A stretch of DNA of 49,701 bases from Gammaproteobacteria bacterium (GTDB lineage Bacteria > Pseudomonadota > Gammaproteobacteria > SZUA-229). Location of the stretch: NCBI GenBank assembly GCA_026195895.1, contig JAPHRO010000008.1, positions 1-49,701 on the forward strand, read 5' to 3'. This document shows positions 40,032 through 49,195 of the stretch, piece by piece (the stretch's first letter is position 1; each line of letters starts with the position of its first letter). The notes below the pieces were generated by a model that did no database searches, was not told the origin of the DNA, and saw only the letters and a list, made by a program, of their open reading frames with translations. The position numbers and the translations under genes are program-made.

Positions 40032-40763
40032 ATGTTTACGGGTTGTGCCATGTATGCTGAAGCACAAAAAGATCAACGTGATCAACGTATCGTTGACAAC
40101 ATTGGTCTGGTCAAACGCATCGCCTATCATCTGATCAGTCGGTTGCCATCATCTGTTCAAGTTGATGATATGGTGCAGGCGGGCATGGTCGGATTGATCG
40201 AGGCGGCCAAACATTATGATCCTACCCAGGGTGCAAGTTTTGAAACCTATGCCGGTATCCGGGTGCGGGGTGCCATGCTGGATGAAGTGCGGCATGGCGA
40301 CTGGTCGCCAAGATCCCTGCACCGAAAAATGCGCGAGCTAAATCAGGCGATACGGGAAATTGAAAACGCAACAGGCCGCGATGCCAAAGACCATGAAGTT
40401 GCGGATAAGCTGGGTATCTCGCTGGATGAATTTCACCGCATCATGCGGGACAGTGCCAGCGCCCGCTTATTTAGTCTGGAGCAGGCCGATGATGAAGGGC
40501 ATCCGATAAGTCTGAGCACTGGAGAAAAAGAGCCATTTGCCGCGTTGCAGAAAGAAGGTTTCCAGCAGGCGCTAGCAAAATGTATTTCGGAATTGCCCGA
40601 GCGTGAACAAATGGTTATGTCACTGTATTATAATGAAGAGCTGAATCTGAAAGAGATTGGCCAGGTGCTGGATATTAGTGAATCCCGGGTATGCCAGATT
40701 CACGGTCAGGCACTCGCTCGAGTTCGTTCAAAATTATCTGACTGGACGAAACCTGAAAGCTGA
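40032..40763 (+). CDS. fliA: Flagellar sigma factor FliA (sigma-28)
   Basis: 243 residues with sigma regions 2 (LVKRIAYHLISRLPSSVQVDDMVQAGMVGLIEAAKHYDP), 3 and 4 (LPEREQMVMSLYYNEELNLKEIGQVLDISESRVCQIHGQAL). It directs late flagellar and chemotaxis genes. It may start at 40032 or at 40050, where MYAEAQ resembles other FliA starts. No anti-sigma flgM is nearby. It is 11 bases after fleN. Confidence 0.95.
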   Translation: MFTGCAMYAEAQKDQRDQRIVDNIGLVKRIAYHLISRLPSSVQVDDMVQAGMVGLIEAAKHYDPTQGASFETYAGIRVRGAMLDEVRHGDWSPRSLHRKMRELNQAIREIENATGRDAKDHEVADKLGISLDEFHRIMRDSASARLFSLEQADDEGHPISLSTGEKEPFAALQKEGFQQALAKCISELPEREQMVMSLYYNEELNLKEIGQVLDISESRVCQIHGQALARVRSKLSDWTKPES

Positions 40764-40856
40764 AATAAATAGCTGATTTATCTGGTAGAAACTGGAAATT
40801 ACACAAATGTCTGCCAGAATCCTTATTAAACAAGTAAAACACTGAGGGCTATTGCC

Positions 40857-41243
40857 TTGGATAAAAATATGAAAATCCTTATCGTGGATGATTTCTCCAC
40901 TATGAGGCGAATTATTAAAAATCTGCTGAGAGATTTGGGCTTTAACAATACTGATGAAGCAGATGACGGAAACACCGGGCTTCCTAAACTTCAATCGGGT
41001 AATTATGATTTTCTGGTAACCGACTGGAATATGCCCGGCATGACCGGTATTGATTTGTTACGTGCGGTTCGCGCAGATGACAAATTGAAAGACCTACCTG
41101 TGCTCATGGTGACGGCTGAAGCCAAGAAAGAACAGATTGTGATGGCGGCTCAGGAAGGCGTAAATGGTTATATTGTTAAACCATTCACCGCACAAACACT
41201 GAAAGAAAAAATTGATAAGATTTTTGAGCGTATAGAAGGCTAA
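40857..41243 (+). CDS. cheY: Chemotaxis response regulator CheY
   Basis: 128 residues. Acidic pair D11/D12, phospho-acceptor D56 ([11 protein letters not shown]), threonine in MVTAEAK and lysine in VKPFTA complete the CheY site. It binds the flagellar switch when phosphorylated by CheA. The start is likely TTG at 40857, with GAGG ten bases upstream and [12 protein letters not shown] resembling Vibrio CheY3, or the ATG at 40869. Confidence 0.96.
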   Translation: MDKNMKILIVDDFSTMRRIIKNLLRDLGFNNTDEADDGNTGLPKLQSGNYDFLVTDWNMPGMTGIDLLRAVRADDKLKDLPVLMVTAEAKKEQIVMAAQEGVNGYIVKPFTAQTLKEKIDKIFERIEG

Positions 41244-41249
41244 GGCTGT

Positions 41250-42008
41250 ATGGAAAATAATCCACTTGATAAACAGGCCTTACTTGAAAAAGCCAGATCA
41301 TTAGTTAGCTTACTGGAAAACGATGACGTTAGCGATCAGGATTTAGACACATCACTAGATGAAATTATGTCTCTGCGGGATGCCAGTCTGTTTCATGAGC
41401 TGGGGAAAATGACGCGAGAGATACATGATTCCATTATGAACTTTCGCATGGATTCTCGTATTTCCGATCTAGCAGAAACAGATATTCCAGATGCTAAAGA
41501 TCGTCTCGAATACGTTATTACCATGACAGAGAATGCCGCAAATACCGTGTTGACGGTTGTAGAGAAAGGTTCGCCCGTCGCGGAACGCCTTAGTGAGCAA
41601 GCCAGACATCTGGCCGAGCAATGGGCCAGATTTCGCAATCGTGAATTAAGTGCCGATGAATTACGTGAGATGGGGCAGGAAGTGGAAGGCTTTTTCTCCG
41701 AGTCGGAAAGCATGATGACCGAGTTGTTGTCCGGATTTACCGAAGTACTCATGGCGCAGGACTTCCAGGATTTAACCGGGCAGATAATCCGTAGAGTTAT
41801 TAACCTGGTTGATGAAATCGAAGGTAATCTGGTTGAGCTTATTAAGATCCAGGGTGAGCACTATATCCCTGAGGAAACAAAAGCAGAAGAACAAAATAAA
41901 GAAAAAACCAAACTTGAAGGTCCGCAGGTTCCAGGTAAGGAAACATCTGACGATGTAATGAAAGGGCAGGATGATGTGGATGATTTATTAGCAAGTCTGG
42001 GTTTTTAG
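41250..42008 (+). CDS. cheZ: CheY-P phosphatase CheZ
   Basis: 252 residues. A long helical hairpin carries the catalytic motif LMAQDFQDLTGQIIRRV (about 168-184), and the C-terminal CheY-binding helix is DDVDDLLASLGF (241-252). A flexible charged linker lies between them. It removes phosphate from CheY. Six bases after cheY, ten before cheA. The C-terminal helix closely resembles repeats found in the linker of the neighbouring CheA. Confidence 0.95.
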   Translation: MENNPLDKQALLEKARSLVSLLENDDVSDQDLDTSLDEIMSLRDASLFHELGKMTREIHDSIMNFRMDSRISDLAETDIPDAKDRLEYVITMTENAANTVLTVVEKGSPVAERLSEQARHLAEQWARFRNRELSADELREMGQEVEGFFSESESMMTELLSGFTEVLMAQDFQDLTGQIIRRVINLVDEIEGNLVELIKIQGEHYIPEETKAEEQNKEKTKLEGPQVPGKETSDDVMKGQDDVDDLLASLGF

Positions 42009-42017
42009 AGGGCAGGT

Positions 42018-44183
42018 ATGTCAATCGATCTAGATGATGAAATTCTTCAGGATTTTTTAGTCGAAGCAGGAGAAATACTAGAGCTACTGAGTGAACAGCT
42101 AGTTGACCTTGAACAGTCACCCGAAGATGCTGATTTATTAAATGCGGTTTTTAGAGGATTTCATACTGTAAAAGGCGGTGCTGGTTTTCTTGCGATTGAT
42201 CCCATGGTTGATTGTTGTCACGTATGTGAAGATGTATTCAATGTGTTACGCCAGGGTGAGCGCGCCGTAACACCGGCCTTGATGGATGCCGTATTACAGG
42301 GACTTGATTGCGTACAGATCATGTTCGCCGAAATTCAGAATGGCCAGGAACCCACGGCAGCATCACCCGACTTACTTGCCCAGCTCAAAACCTATTCAGT
42401 GCCCGGTAATGATGAGCCCGAAGCGGTTACCGAGGAGGAGCAAGCTGCCGAAGTTGAGCATGAGCAGTCACCAGCAGCGCACGATCAGACCGATGATGAG
42501 TTTGAAGCTCTGCTTGATGCAATGGATTCATCGAAAAATGAAAAAACTGCGCCGGCAACTGGCGATAGTGATGAGATTACTGATGAAGAATTTGAAGCTT
42601 TACTGGATGATATCCATGGTAAAGGCAAGCACAGTGGCAAACCGGATGAAGCCTCAGACCCTGCTATAGAATCGGCGAAGCCCGCGTCCGATGATGATTT
42701 GATCAGTGATGATGAATTTGATGCCCTGTTAGATAACATTCACGGCAAAGGCAAAGGACCGACTTCTGAAAAAGAAGCTGCAGCTACGACACCACCCAAA
42801 ACAGAAAAACCCGCCTCGCCTGCTGGTGATGACTTAATTACTGATGATGAATTCGATGCGCTGCTGGATGATATCCATGGCGCCGGCAAAGGTCCGACCG
42901 GGGATAAGCCTGTCGCTAAAAAACCGGCGGCCAAGCAGCCTGCTGCAGCAAAACCTGCCGCGCCTAAGCCCGCTGCGCCCAAACCTTCAGCGCCTGCCAA
43001 ACCGGCGGCTGAAACCTCGGTTCGTGTAGATACCGAGCGGCTGGATGAAATTATGAATCTGGTCGGTGAGCTGGTACTGGTGCGCAATCGATTGCAGACA
43101 CTACGGGCCACTATGGGTGAAGGTCAGGTGACCCAGGCGATTACCAATCTGGATATGGTGACCTCCGATTTGCAGACATCGGTGATGAAAACCCGTATGC
43201 AGCCAATCAAGAAAGTGTTTGGTCGATTCCCCCGCGTGGTGCGTGATTTATCGCGCCAGATTAATAAAGAAATCAAACTGGAAATGATGGGTGAGGAAAC
43301 CGATCTGGATAAAAATCTGGTGGAGGCGCTGGCTGACCCTCTGGTGCATCTGGTGCGAAATGCGGTTGATCATGGTATAGAAATGCCCGATGTTCGTGAG
43401 CAAAAAGGTAAGCCACGCGAAGGGACCGTTAGCCTGTCAGCGCAACAGGAAGGCGACCATATTCTGTTGTCGATAGAAGATGATGGAGCCGGAATGGATG
43501 CCGAAGTTTTGCGCGGGAAAGCGGTAGAAAAAGGTTTAATGGATGAAGAAACGGCTTCGCGGTTAGATGATAAAGAATGCTTTAATCTGATTTTTATGGC
43601 GGGCTTTTCCACCAAGGAAGAGATTTCCGATATATCCGGTCGTGGCGTGGGTATGGATGTAGTCAAAACCCGTATTACACAATTGAACGGCACACTGGAT
43701 ATCGATTCCACTTTAGGGAAAGGTACCCTGCTGACCATCAAGGTGCCGTTGACCCTGGCGATACTGCCCACGCTGATGATTGCGCTTGGTGAACGGACGT
43801 TCGCCTTACCGTTATCGAATGTGAATGAAATATTTGAACTGGATACTCGTAAAACCAATGTCGTTGATGGCCAGTTAATGGTTATGGTTCGTGAAAAAGC
43901 GGTGCCGTTGTTTTATTTGTCCAAATGGTTAATGCGGCCTGGCGAAACGGCAAAATATGGTGAGGGTGAAGGCCAGGTTATTATTGTGCAGATCGGTAAT
44001 CGAATGGTGGGGCTGGTAACGGATCAGGTGGTGGGCCAGGAAGAAGTGGTCATCAAACCATTGGGTGCCATGTTACAGGGTTTGCCAGGTTTTGCAGGCT
44101 CTACAATTACCGGTGATGGCGGCATTGCACTGATCATCGATGTCCAGAGTCTGTTAAAAGCCAGAGCGCGAAAAGGTTTTTAA
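42018..44183 (+). CDS. cheA: Chemotaxis histidine kinase CheA with repeat-bearing linker and no evident P2 domain
   Basis: 721 residues. P1 domain with phosphorylated H49 (FHTVKGGAGF), then a long acidic to alanine/proline/lysine-rich linker (about 128-333). Next come P3 (RVDTERLDEIMNLVGELV), the P4 kinase (HLVRNAVDHGIE, SIEDDGAGMD, GRGVGMDVVK) and a P5 CheW-like domain. Between P1 and P3 I see no folded P2 CheY-binding domain, but four copies of a short DEFDALLDDIHG-like motif instead. CheA phosphorylates CheY and CheB in response to receptor arrays. Confidence 0.95.
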   Translation: MSIDLDDEILQDFLVEAGEILELLSEQLVDLEQSPEDADLLNAVFRGFHTVKGGAGFLAIDPMVDCCHVCEDVFNVLRQGERAVTPALMDAVLQGLDCVQIMFAEIQNGQEPTAASPDLLAQLKTYSVPGNDEPEAVTEEEQAAEVEHEQSPAAHDQTDDEFEALLDAMDSSKNEKTAPATGDSDEITDEEFEALLDDIHGKGKHSGKPDEASDPAIESAKPASDDDLISDDEFDALLDNIHGKGKGPTSEKEAAATTPPKTEKPASPAGDDLITDDEFDALLDDIHGAGKGPTGDKPVAKKPAAKQPAAAKPAAPKPAAPKPSAPAKPAAETSVRVDTERLDEIMNLVGELVLVRNRLQTLRATMGEGQVTQAITNLDMVTSDLQTSVMKTRMQPIKKVFGRFPRVVRDLSRQINKEIKLEMMGEETDLDKNLVEALADPLVHLVRNAVDHGIEMPDVREQKGKPREGTVSLSAQQEGDHILLSIEDDGAGMDAEVLRGKAVEKGLMDEETASRLDDKECFNLIFMAGFSTKEEISDISGRGVGMDVVKTRITQLNGTLDIDSTLGKGTLLTIKVPLTLAILPTLMIALGERTFALPLSNVNEIFELDTRKTNVVDGQLMVMVREKAVPLFYLSKWLMRPGETAKYGEGEGQVIIVQIGNRMVGLVTDQVVGQEEVVIKPLGAMLQGLPGFAGSTITGDGGIALIIDVQSLLKARARKGF
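42489..42893 (+). repeat. Four tandem acidic motifs in the CheA linker (coding repeat)
   Basis: Residues 158-170, 188-204, 230-247 and 275-292 of CheA read TDDEFEALLDAMD, TDEEFEALLDDIHGKGK, SDDEFDALLDNIHGKGKG and TDDEFDALLDDIHGAGKG. They are 26-44 residues apart, with variable spacers. The core [ST]D[DE]EF[ED]ALLD resembles DDVDDLLASLGF at the end of CheZ. Confidence 0.9.
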
Positions 44184-44233
44184 CATACGCTAGAGAGCGT
44201 ACTCATAAAAAAATATTATTAGAGAAATTTTCC

Positions 44234-45325
44234 ATGACAATACGTGTCCTGGTTGTTGATGACTCGGGTTTTTTCCGTCGTCGACTAACTGAAATCCTGA
44301 ATTCAGATCCCCAAATCGAAGTTGTAGATGCAGCGGTTGATGGCAAAGATGCTATTGCCAAAGCAATGACCTGCAAACCCGATGTGATTACTATGGATAT
44401 CGAAATGCCGGAAATGAATGGCATCGATGCGACTCGTGAAATCATGAAATCGAGTCCGGTTCCCATACTGATGTTTTCCTCCCTGACGTACGATGGCGCC
44501 AAGGCAACCCTGGATGCGCTCGAAGCCGGGGCAACGGATTTTTTACCCAAGCGTTTCGATGATATTTCCAATAACAAGGATGAAGCCAGGAATATCCTGT
44601 GTTCACGGATTAAAGCTATTGCGTCGGCAAGCAGAACCACGCCGGCACCTGGCAGGCCATCGCAACCGTCGGCTTTACGGCAAACCGCTGCCAGACCCGT
44701 CACAAAACCGGCACCTGCTGCACCGATCCCGTCAAGACCGGCGAAACGATTCAGTAGCTCAGACTTTGATTTATTGGCTATTGGTACTTCAACGGGCGGG
44801 CCGGTTGCTTTGCAGGAAGTATTGATTCAGTTACCCAAAAGTTTTCCCTTGCCGATAATGCTGGTACAGCATATGCCAGCAAAATTCACCGAGGCATTTG
44901 CATCGCGCTTAAACCAGCTATGTGCTATCACGGTGAAGGAAGCCCAGGATGGCGATCTGGTGCAGCCGGGGGTTGCGCTACTGGCGCCTGGTGGTATGCA
45001 AATGGAGCTGGAAAAGCGAGCCGGGCGGCTTCAGGTAAAGGTTAGAGAAGAAACGGATCCTATGCAGAACTACAAGCCCTGTGTAAATGTCACATTTGAA
45101 TCGCTGGCAGGTATTTTGGGTAATCGCGTGTTGGGTGTCATACTTACCGGTATGGGAGCCGATGGACGAGAAGCCTGTCATAAACTGAAAAGCCGTGGTT
45201 CCACCATCTGGGCGCAGGACGAAGCTACCAGTACTATTTACGGTATGCCCGCGGCCGTTGCCGATATTGCAGAACAAATTTTACCTCTAAAAGAAATAGG
45301 CAAGAAACTTGCAACAAATTCATAA
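44234..45325 (+). CDS. cheB: Chemotaxis protein-glutamate methylesterase CheB
   Basis: 363 residues: receiver domain with D9/D10 and phospho-acceptor D55 (TMDIEMPEMNG), a proline-rich linker (about 135-172), and the esterase domain with the catalytic serine in GTSTGGP, histidine in LVQHMPAKFTEAFA and aspartate in GMGADG. It demethylates chemoreceptors when phosphorylated by CheA. No cheR is present in this window. Confidence 0.96.
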   Translation: MTIRVLVVDDSGFFRRRLTEILNSDPQIEVVDAAVDGKDAIAKAMTCKPDVITMDIEMPEMNGIDATREIMKSSPVPILMFSSLTYDGAKATLDALEAGATDFLPKRFDDISNNKDEARNILCSRIKAIASASRTTPAPGRPSQPSALRQTAARPVTKPAPAAPIPSRPAKRFSSSDFDLLAIGTSTGGPVALQEVLIQLPKSFPLPIMLVQHMPAKFTEAFASRLNQLCAITVKEAQDGDLVQPGVALLAPGGMQMELEKRAGRLQVKVREETDPMQNYKPCVNVTFESLAGILGNRVLGVILTGMGADGREACHKLKSRGSTIWAQDEATSTIYGMPAAVADIAEQILPLKEIGKKLATNS

Positions 45326-45329
45326 GTCT

Positions 45330-45347
45330 AGATCATATAATTGATCT
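45330..45347. promoter_or_regulatory. Palindrome around TATAAT upstream of motC
   Basis: AGATCA-TATAAT-TGATCT is a perfect six-base inverted repeat enclosing a -10-like hexamer (45336-45341). It could be a promoter with overlapping operator for the mot genes. No clear -35. Confidence 0.35.
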
Positions 45348-45362
45348 GATTTAGAGGTGTTT

Positions 45363-45404
45363 ATGAATATGAAAAGAAATGGTCCACTGGTAGTACTGTT
45401 CTGA
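45363..45404 (+). CDS. 13-residue leader ORF before motC
   Basis: ATG at 45363 with a good AGAGGTG ribosome site opens a 13-codon frame (MNMKRNGPLVVLF) that ends TGA at 45402-45404, one base before the motC ATG. motC itself has no good ribosome site. The layout suggests translational coupling of motC to a leader peptide. Confidence 0.4.
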   Translation: MNMKRNGPLVVLF

Positions 45405-45405
45405 A

Positions 45406-46146
45406 ATGGATATTTTGAGCATATTAGGTATTGTGATTGCTCTTACTGCAGTAATTGGCGGTAATCTGCTGGATGGTGGCCACACCAGTCAATTATTTCA
45501 ACTGACTGCATTTTTGATTGTAGTGGGCGGTACCGTGGGTGCGGTCATGCTGCAGACATCCATTCCCGTATTTTTTCGGGCCATGTCCATGGCCCGCTGG
45601 ATATTCATTACACCCGATGTGAACATTGCCGCTACCCTGGAAAAACTGGTTGGCTGGAGCCAGATTTCTCGACGCGAAGGTTTGCTTGCTCTGGAAGAAG
45701 CATCGGAAGACGAACAGGATCTGTTTTCGAGAAAAGGGTTGCAACTATTAGTTGATGGCAATGAGCCGGAAACCATTCGTAGTGTGATGGAAACAGAAAT
45801 CGGCGTGATGGAGCATTTTGAATTGCAGGCAGCCAGGGTTTACGAATCCATGGGTGGCTATAGTCCAACGATTGGCATTTTGGGTGCAGTGTTGGGGTTG
45901 ATACACGTGATGAACAATCTGGCCGATCCGACCAGGCTTGGCGCTGGTATTGCCACTGCTTTTGTGGCCACAATATATGGTGTCGGTCTGGCCAATCTGA
46001 TTCTCCTGCCAATGGCGGGAAAATTAAAAGCCATGGTACAAAAACAGGTGATGCAATATGAAATGATGCTGGAAGGCATTGTGGCTATTGCGGAGGGGGA
46101 AAATCCCCGTAACCTGGAATCCAAATTGCAAAGCTATTTGCGCTAA
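45406..46146 (+). CDS. motC: Flagellar motor stator protein MotC (MotA/PomA family)
   Basis: 246 residues with four membrane segments and the MotA/PomA signature (GGTVGAVMLQTSIPVFFRAM, the cytoplasmic loop of charged residues, GGYSPTIGILGAVLGLIHVMNNL and GAGIATAFVATIYGVGLANLILLP). It forms the stator ion channel with MotD. The position after cheB is that of motC in Pseudomonas. Whether protons or sodium drive it cannot be decided from the sequence alone. Confidence 0.93.
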   Translation: MDILSILGIVIALTAVIGGNLLDGGHTSQLFQLTAFLIVVGGTVGAVMLQTSIPVFFRAMSMARWIFITPDVNIAATLEKLVGWSQISRREGLLALEEASEDEQDLFSRKGLQLLVDGNEPETIRSVMETEIGVMEHFELQAARVYESMGGYSPTIGILGAVLGLIHVMNNLADPTRLGAGIATAFVATIYGVGLANLILLPMAGKLKAMVQKQVMQYEMMLEGIVAIAEGENPRNLESKLQSYLR

Positions 46147-46165
46147 ATGATACAGGTTTTAATCA

Positions 46166-47005
46166 ATGTCTCGACGCAGGGTAACCAATCTTGATGAGGA
46201 AAATACTGACCGCTGGTTAGTCTCTTATGCCGATTTCATAACCCTGTTGTTCGCTTTTTTTGTTGTTATGTATTCCATTTCATCAGTTAATCTAGGTAAA
46301 TATCGAGTGCTATCGGATTCCATGACAACGGCTTTTAACAAAACATCCAGTCAGATTGGACAGCCGGGTAGTCAACTGGGAATATCAGTGCAACGCGCGC
46401 CCATATCGATTGGTCTGGAAGGTCAGGCCGGTCTGAAAGCCATGACGGAAACGGCTGCGCAGATAGAAAAAAACATGAAAGAATGGATCAAGAAAGGTCA
46501 GATTGCGGTGCGTGGCAATGAAAAATGGCTGGAAGTGGAGATCAGTAATAATGTTTTATTTACCAGTGGCAGTGCTCAGCTTTCGCAACAGGCCAGTTTG
46601 ATTCTGAGTGGTTTAGCTGAAGCGTTTAAAGAAAGTAAAAATCCATTATATGTATCCGGTTACACGGATAACGTGCCAATTAATACGGTACAGTTTCCCT
46701 CTAACTGGGAACTATCTGCTGCGCGAGCCGCCAGTGTTGTGCGACTGTTCGCGCAGTCGGGCATTAATCCACAACGTATGGGGGCTATTGGCTTTGGTGA
46801 GTTTCGTCCAACTGGTGACAATTCAACGATAGAAAATAGACAGAAAAATCGCCGCGTTGTGATTCGGATACTTGCAGGTGAAGACATGTTTAGTGACGCG
46901 ACACCTTTTGCGGATTCAGCAATAGAGGCTAGCCAGGCAGTTGCAGAGCCTGCGGTGAGAGTACCGTCCTTGCAGGCTGCTGAACCTGCGCGAGATTTAC
47001 AATGA
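46166..47005 (+). CDS. motD: Flagellar motor stator protein MotD (MotB family)
   Basis: 279 residues: one membrane segment with the ion-carrying aspartate D25 in SYADFITLLFAFFVVMYSISS, then an OmpA-like peptidoglycan-binding domain (VSGYTDNVPINT, NWELSAARAASVVRLF, NRRVVIRI). It anchors the stator to the wall. The stop overlaps the following parA-like gene by four bases. Confidence 0.93.
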   Translation: MSRRRVTNLDEENTDRWLVSYADFITLLFAFFVVMYSISSVNLGKYRVLSDSMTTAFNKTSSQIGQPGSQLGISVQRAPISIGLEGQAGLKAMTETAAQIEKNMKEWIKKGQIAVRGNEKWLEVEISNNVLFTSGSAQLSQQASLILSGLAEAFKESKNPLYVSGYTDNVPINTVQFPSNWELSAARAASVVRLFAQSGINPQRMGAIGFGEFRPTGDNSTIENRQKNRRVVIRILAGEDMFSDATPFADSAIEASQAVAEPAVRVPSLQAAEPARDLQ

Positions 47006-47793
47006 AAGTTTGGGCAGTAGCGAATCAGAAAGGTGGCGTAGGTAAGACCACGACAGCGGTAACGCTAGCAGGCGTCATGCAAAAACGTGGTTATCGAGTG
47101 CTGCTGGTTGATCTCGATCCCCACGGTTCTTTAACCAGTTATTTTGGTGCTGATCCAGATGAGATTGAACCCAGTGGTTATGAACTGTTTCAGCGAACGG
47201 CAGGCATTAAATCTGTCGTCCGAAAAACCCGATTTACAAATTTATTTTTCATACCTGCTTCATCAGCATTGGCCACGCTCGATCGACAGTTGGGTGCCCG
47301 AGATGGCATGGGCCTGGTGATAAAAAAAGGCCTTGACCAGATTCAGCAGAGTTTTGATTTTGCGATCATTGACTGCCCACCTATGCTGGGTTTGCTGATG
47401 GTGAATGCACTGGCAGCCTGTGATCGATTACTGATTCCCGTGCAAACTGAATTTCTTGCCTTAAAAGGACTGGAGCGCATGGTGCACACATTGACCATGA
47501 TCCAGAAGGCCGGTAAACAAAACATCGATTTCACTATTGTGCCCACCTTTTTTGATCGTCGCCTGAAGGCTTCTATCGAAACTCTGCGAACCTTACGTAG
47601 CGATTATCAGGAACGTATCTGGGATGGTGTTGTGCCCATAGATACCCAGTTTAGAGAAGCGAGTCAGAAAGGTATTCCGCTATCAATTGCCCGGCCGAGT
47701 TGTCGTGGTAGTCGCGCTTATTCCCATTTGCTTGATTACATGCTGGAAAAAGATGGTACGGGTTTATCTGTTGCTAATGGAGGAATAATTTGA
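47002..47793 (+). CDS. ParA/Soj-family ATPase (ParC-like) of the chemotaxis operon
   Basis: 263 residues with the deviant Walker A NQKGGVGKTTT (8-18), DLDPHGSLTSYFG and IIDCPPMLGLLMVNALAACD. In Vibrio and Pseudomonas the equivalent gene (ParC) places chemotaxis arrays at the cell pole. It lacks a parB and is embedded between motD and a CheW-domain gene, so plasmid-type partition is unlikely. Overlaps motD by four bases and the next gene by one. Confidence 0.9.
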   Translation: MKVWAVANQKGGVGKTTTAVTLAGVMQKRGYRVLLVDLDPHGSLTSYFGADPDEIEPSGYELFQRTAGIKSVVRKTRFTNLFFIPASSALATLDRQLGARDGMGLVIKKGLDQIQQSFDFAIIDCPPMLGLLMVNALAACDRLLIPVQTEFLALKGLERMVHTLTMIQKAGKQNIDFTIVPTFFDRRLKASIETLRTLRSDYQERIWDGVVPIDTQFREASQKGIPLSIARPSCRGSRAYSHLLDYMLEKDGTGLSVANGGII

Positions 47794-48536
47794 TGGCGCG
47801 GCAGGGTGACAAAGCAATGAGCAATCAGCAGCAGGCGATAAATGATTATTTGCAGGCATTGTTGCAGGATGCAAACGATACAGATGCCGTAGAAGATACT
47901 CAGATTGAACAGATAAAACCGGTTGCTATTGGGCTGGAAAAACTGGTTGCTGAAATACCCGAGATAGTTGTTGAAGCAAAACCTGAAACGCTTGTTGAAG
48001 AGAAAATAGTCGCCGCGACAGAAACTGAGGTTGTTAAACAAGCCAAGGCACCGGTAGCAGAAGATAGTGAAGTGCCAGAGTGGGCGCAACAGGCTTTTCA
48101 ATGTTTATTATTTAATGTTTCCGGTTTGAATCTCGCCGTACCACTGGAAAAGTTAAACAGTGTGATTCCCTGGACTGATAAAATAGTTGAAACACCGAAT
48201 CAGACAGACTGGTATCTTGGGCTGGTGAATAATTTAGGTAAAAACGTCAAAGTTATTGATACTGCTTTGATGGTAATGCCAGAAAATCGACGCGTAAACA
48301 TAACACAGCCGCCGGGAGAACGGTTCAGCCATATTTTACTGGTGGATGATAATCAGTGGGGACTGGCCTGTGACAGTATTGGTGATGTTATCTGGCTGAC
48401 GGCGAAAGAGGTTAAATGGCGTACCAATAAGACGCTGCGCCCCTGGCTTGCAGGGACCGCGCTAGAAAGGCTCTGTGCGCTTATTGATAGTGAAATGTTT
48501 GCTGAGATGCTAAACGAAAAAAATAAAGTGACCTGA
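47793..48536 (+). CDS. CheW-domain protein with long acidic N-terminus (ParP-like)
   Basis: 247 residues. The first about 90 are acidic and low-complexity (EAKPETLVEEKIVAATETEVVK); the rest is a CheW-like domain (FQCLLFNVSGLNLAVPLEKLNSVIPW ... DWYLGLVNNLGKNVKVIDT). In Vibrio the protein at this place, ParP, links the ParA-like ATPase to CheA arrays. The start at 47793 has GGAGGA eight bases upstream and overlaps the upstream stop (TGATG). Confidence 0.82.
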   Translation: MARQGDKAMSNQQQAINDYLQALLQDANDTDAVEDTQIEQIKPVAIGLEKLVAEIPEIVVEAKPETLVEEKIVAATETEVVKQAKAPVAEDSEVPEWAQQAFQCLLFNVSGLNLAVPLEKLNSVIPWTDKIVETPNQTDWYLGLVNNLGKNVKVIDTALMVMPENRRVNITQPPGERFSHILLVDDNQWGLACDSIGDVIWLTAKEVKWRTNKTLRPWLAGTALERLCALIDSEMFAEMLNEKNKVT

Positions 48537-48633
48537 TTTCAGGCAATACTTATGACCAGTGTCGGCTGGCTTTTGCCAGCTTCTGGACTAAAATCTCATA
48601 GTGAAGTAATCAATAAAAAGTGTCGGTACGGGC

Positions 48634-48650
48634 TGGCATACAAACTGCAT
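48634..48650 (+). promoter_or_regulatory. Sigma-54 promoter upstream of cheW
   Basis: TGGCATACAAACTGCA with -24 GG at 48635-48636 and -12 GC at 48647-48648, ten bases apart. Transcription would start near 48660, just before the cheW ribosome site and ATG at 48677. Match is slightly weaker than the fliQ promoter. Confidence 0.65.
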
Positions 48651-48676
48651 AAATATAAATTAAGTGGAGCTCTAAT

Positions 48677-49150
48677 ATGAGTGATGATGATTTCGGTAAA
48701 GGTGAGCATAGACAATGTGTCACTTTCATGCTGGACGAAGAAGTATATGGCATTAATGTCATGTTGGTTCAGGAAGTACTGAGAGTCACCGAAATAGCAC
48801 CTGTACCAGGAGCACCTAATTATGTCATTGGCATCATTAACCTGCGTGGTAATGTTGTAACGGTCATTGATACGCGTATGCGCTTTGGCTTACCTCCCAG
48901 GGAAATGGATGATTCGACACGTATTGTTATCATTGAGGCAGAAAATCAGACGGTTGGGATTATCGTTGATAGTGTTTCAGAAGTTGTAGATATTTACAGC
49001 AATGAAATAGAAACTGCACCAAATGTTGGCAATGATGAAACAGCACGCTATATCGAGGGTGTAGTGAGTCGCCCAGAACATTTGTTGATCCTGGTGGATC
49101 TGAACAAATTACTGAGCGATGACGAATGGGCTGAGATGTCAGGTTTCTAA
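48677..49150 (+). CDS. cheW: Chemotaxis coupling protein CheW
   Basis: 157 residues forming one CheW domain: FMLDEEVYGINVMLVQEVLRVTEIAPVPGAPNYVIGIINLRGNVVTVIDTRMRFGLP, then VDSVSEVVDI and FLV-type end replaced by LLILVDLNKLL. It joins chemoreceptors to CheA. GGAG is nine bases upstream. The 140-base gap before it carries its own sigma-54 promoter. Confidence 0.96.
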   Translation: MSDDDFGKGEHRQCVTFMLDEEVYGINVMLVQEVLRVTEIAPVPGAPNYVIGIINLRGNVVTVIDTRMRFGLPPREMDDSTRIVIIEAENQTVGIIVDSVSEVVDIYSNEIETAPNVGNDETARYIEGVVSRPEHLLILVDLNKLLSDDEWAEMSGF

Positions 49151-49195
49151 TCTCTATCCAGTGCATTCTCGTAAGCATGAAAGGCGAGTTTACAA

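Noticed and set aside
47002-47793. Plasmid or chromosome partition ATPase near an origin
   Set aside because: No parB, parS-like array or dnaA is present; the position between motD and a CheW-domain gene fits the chemotaxis-array ParC role.
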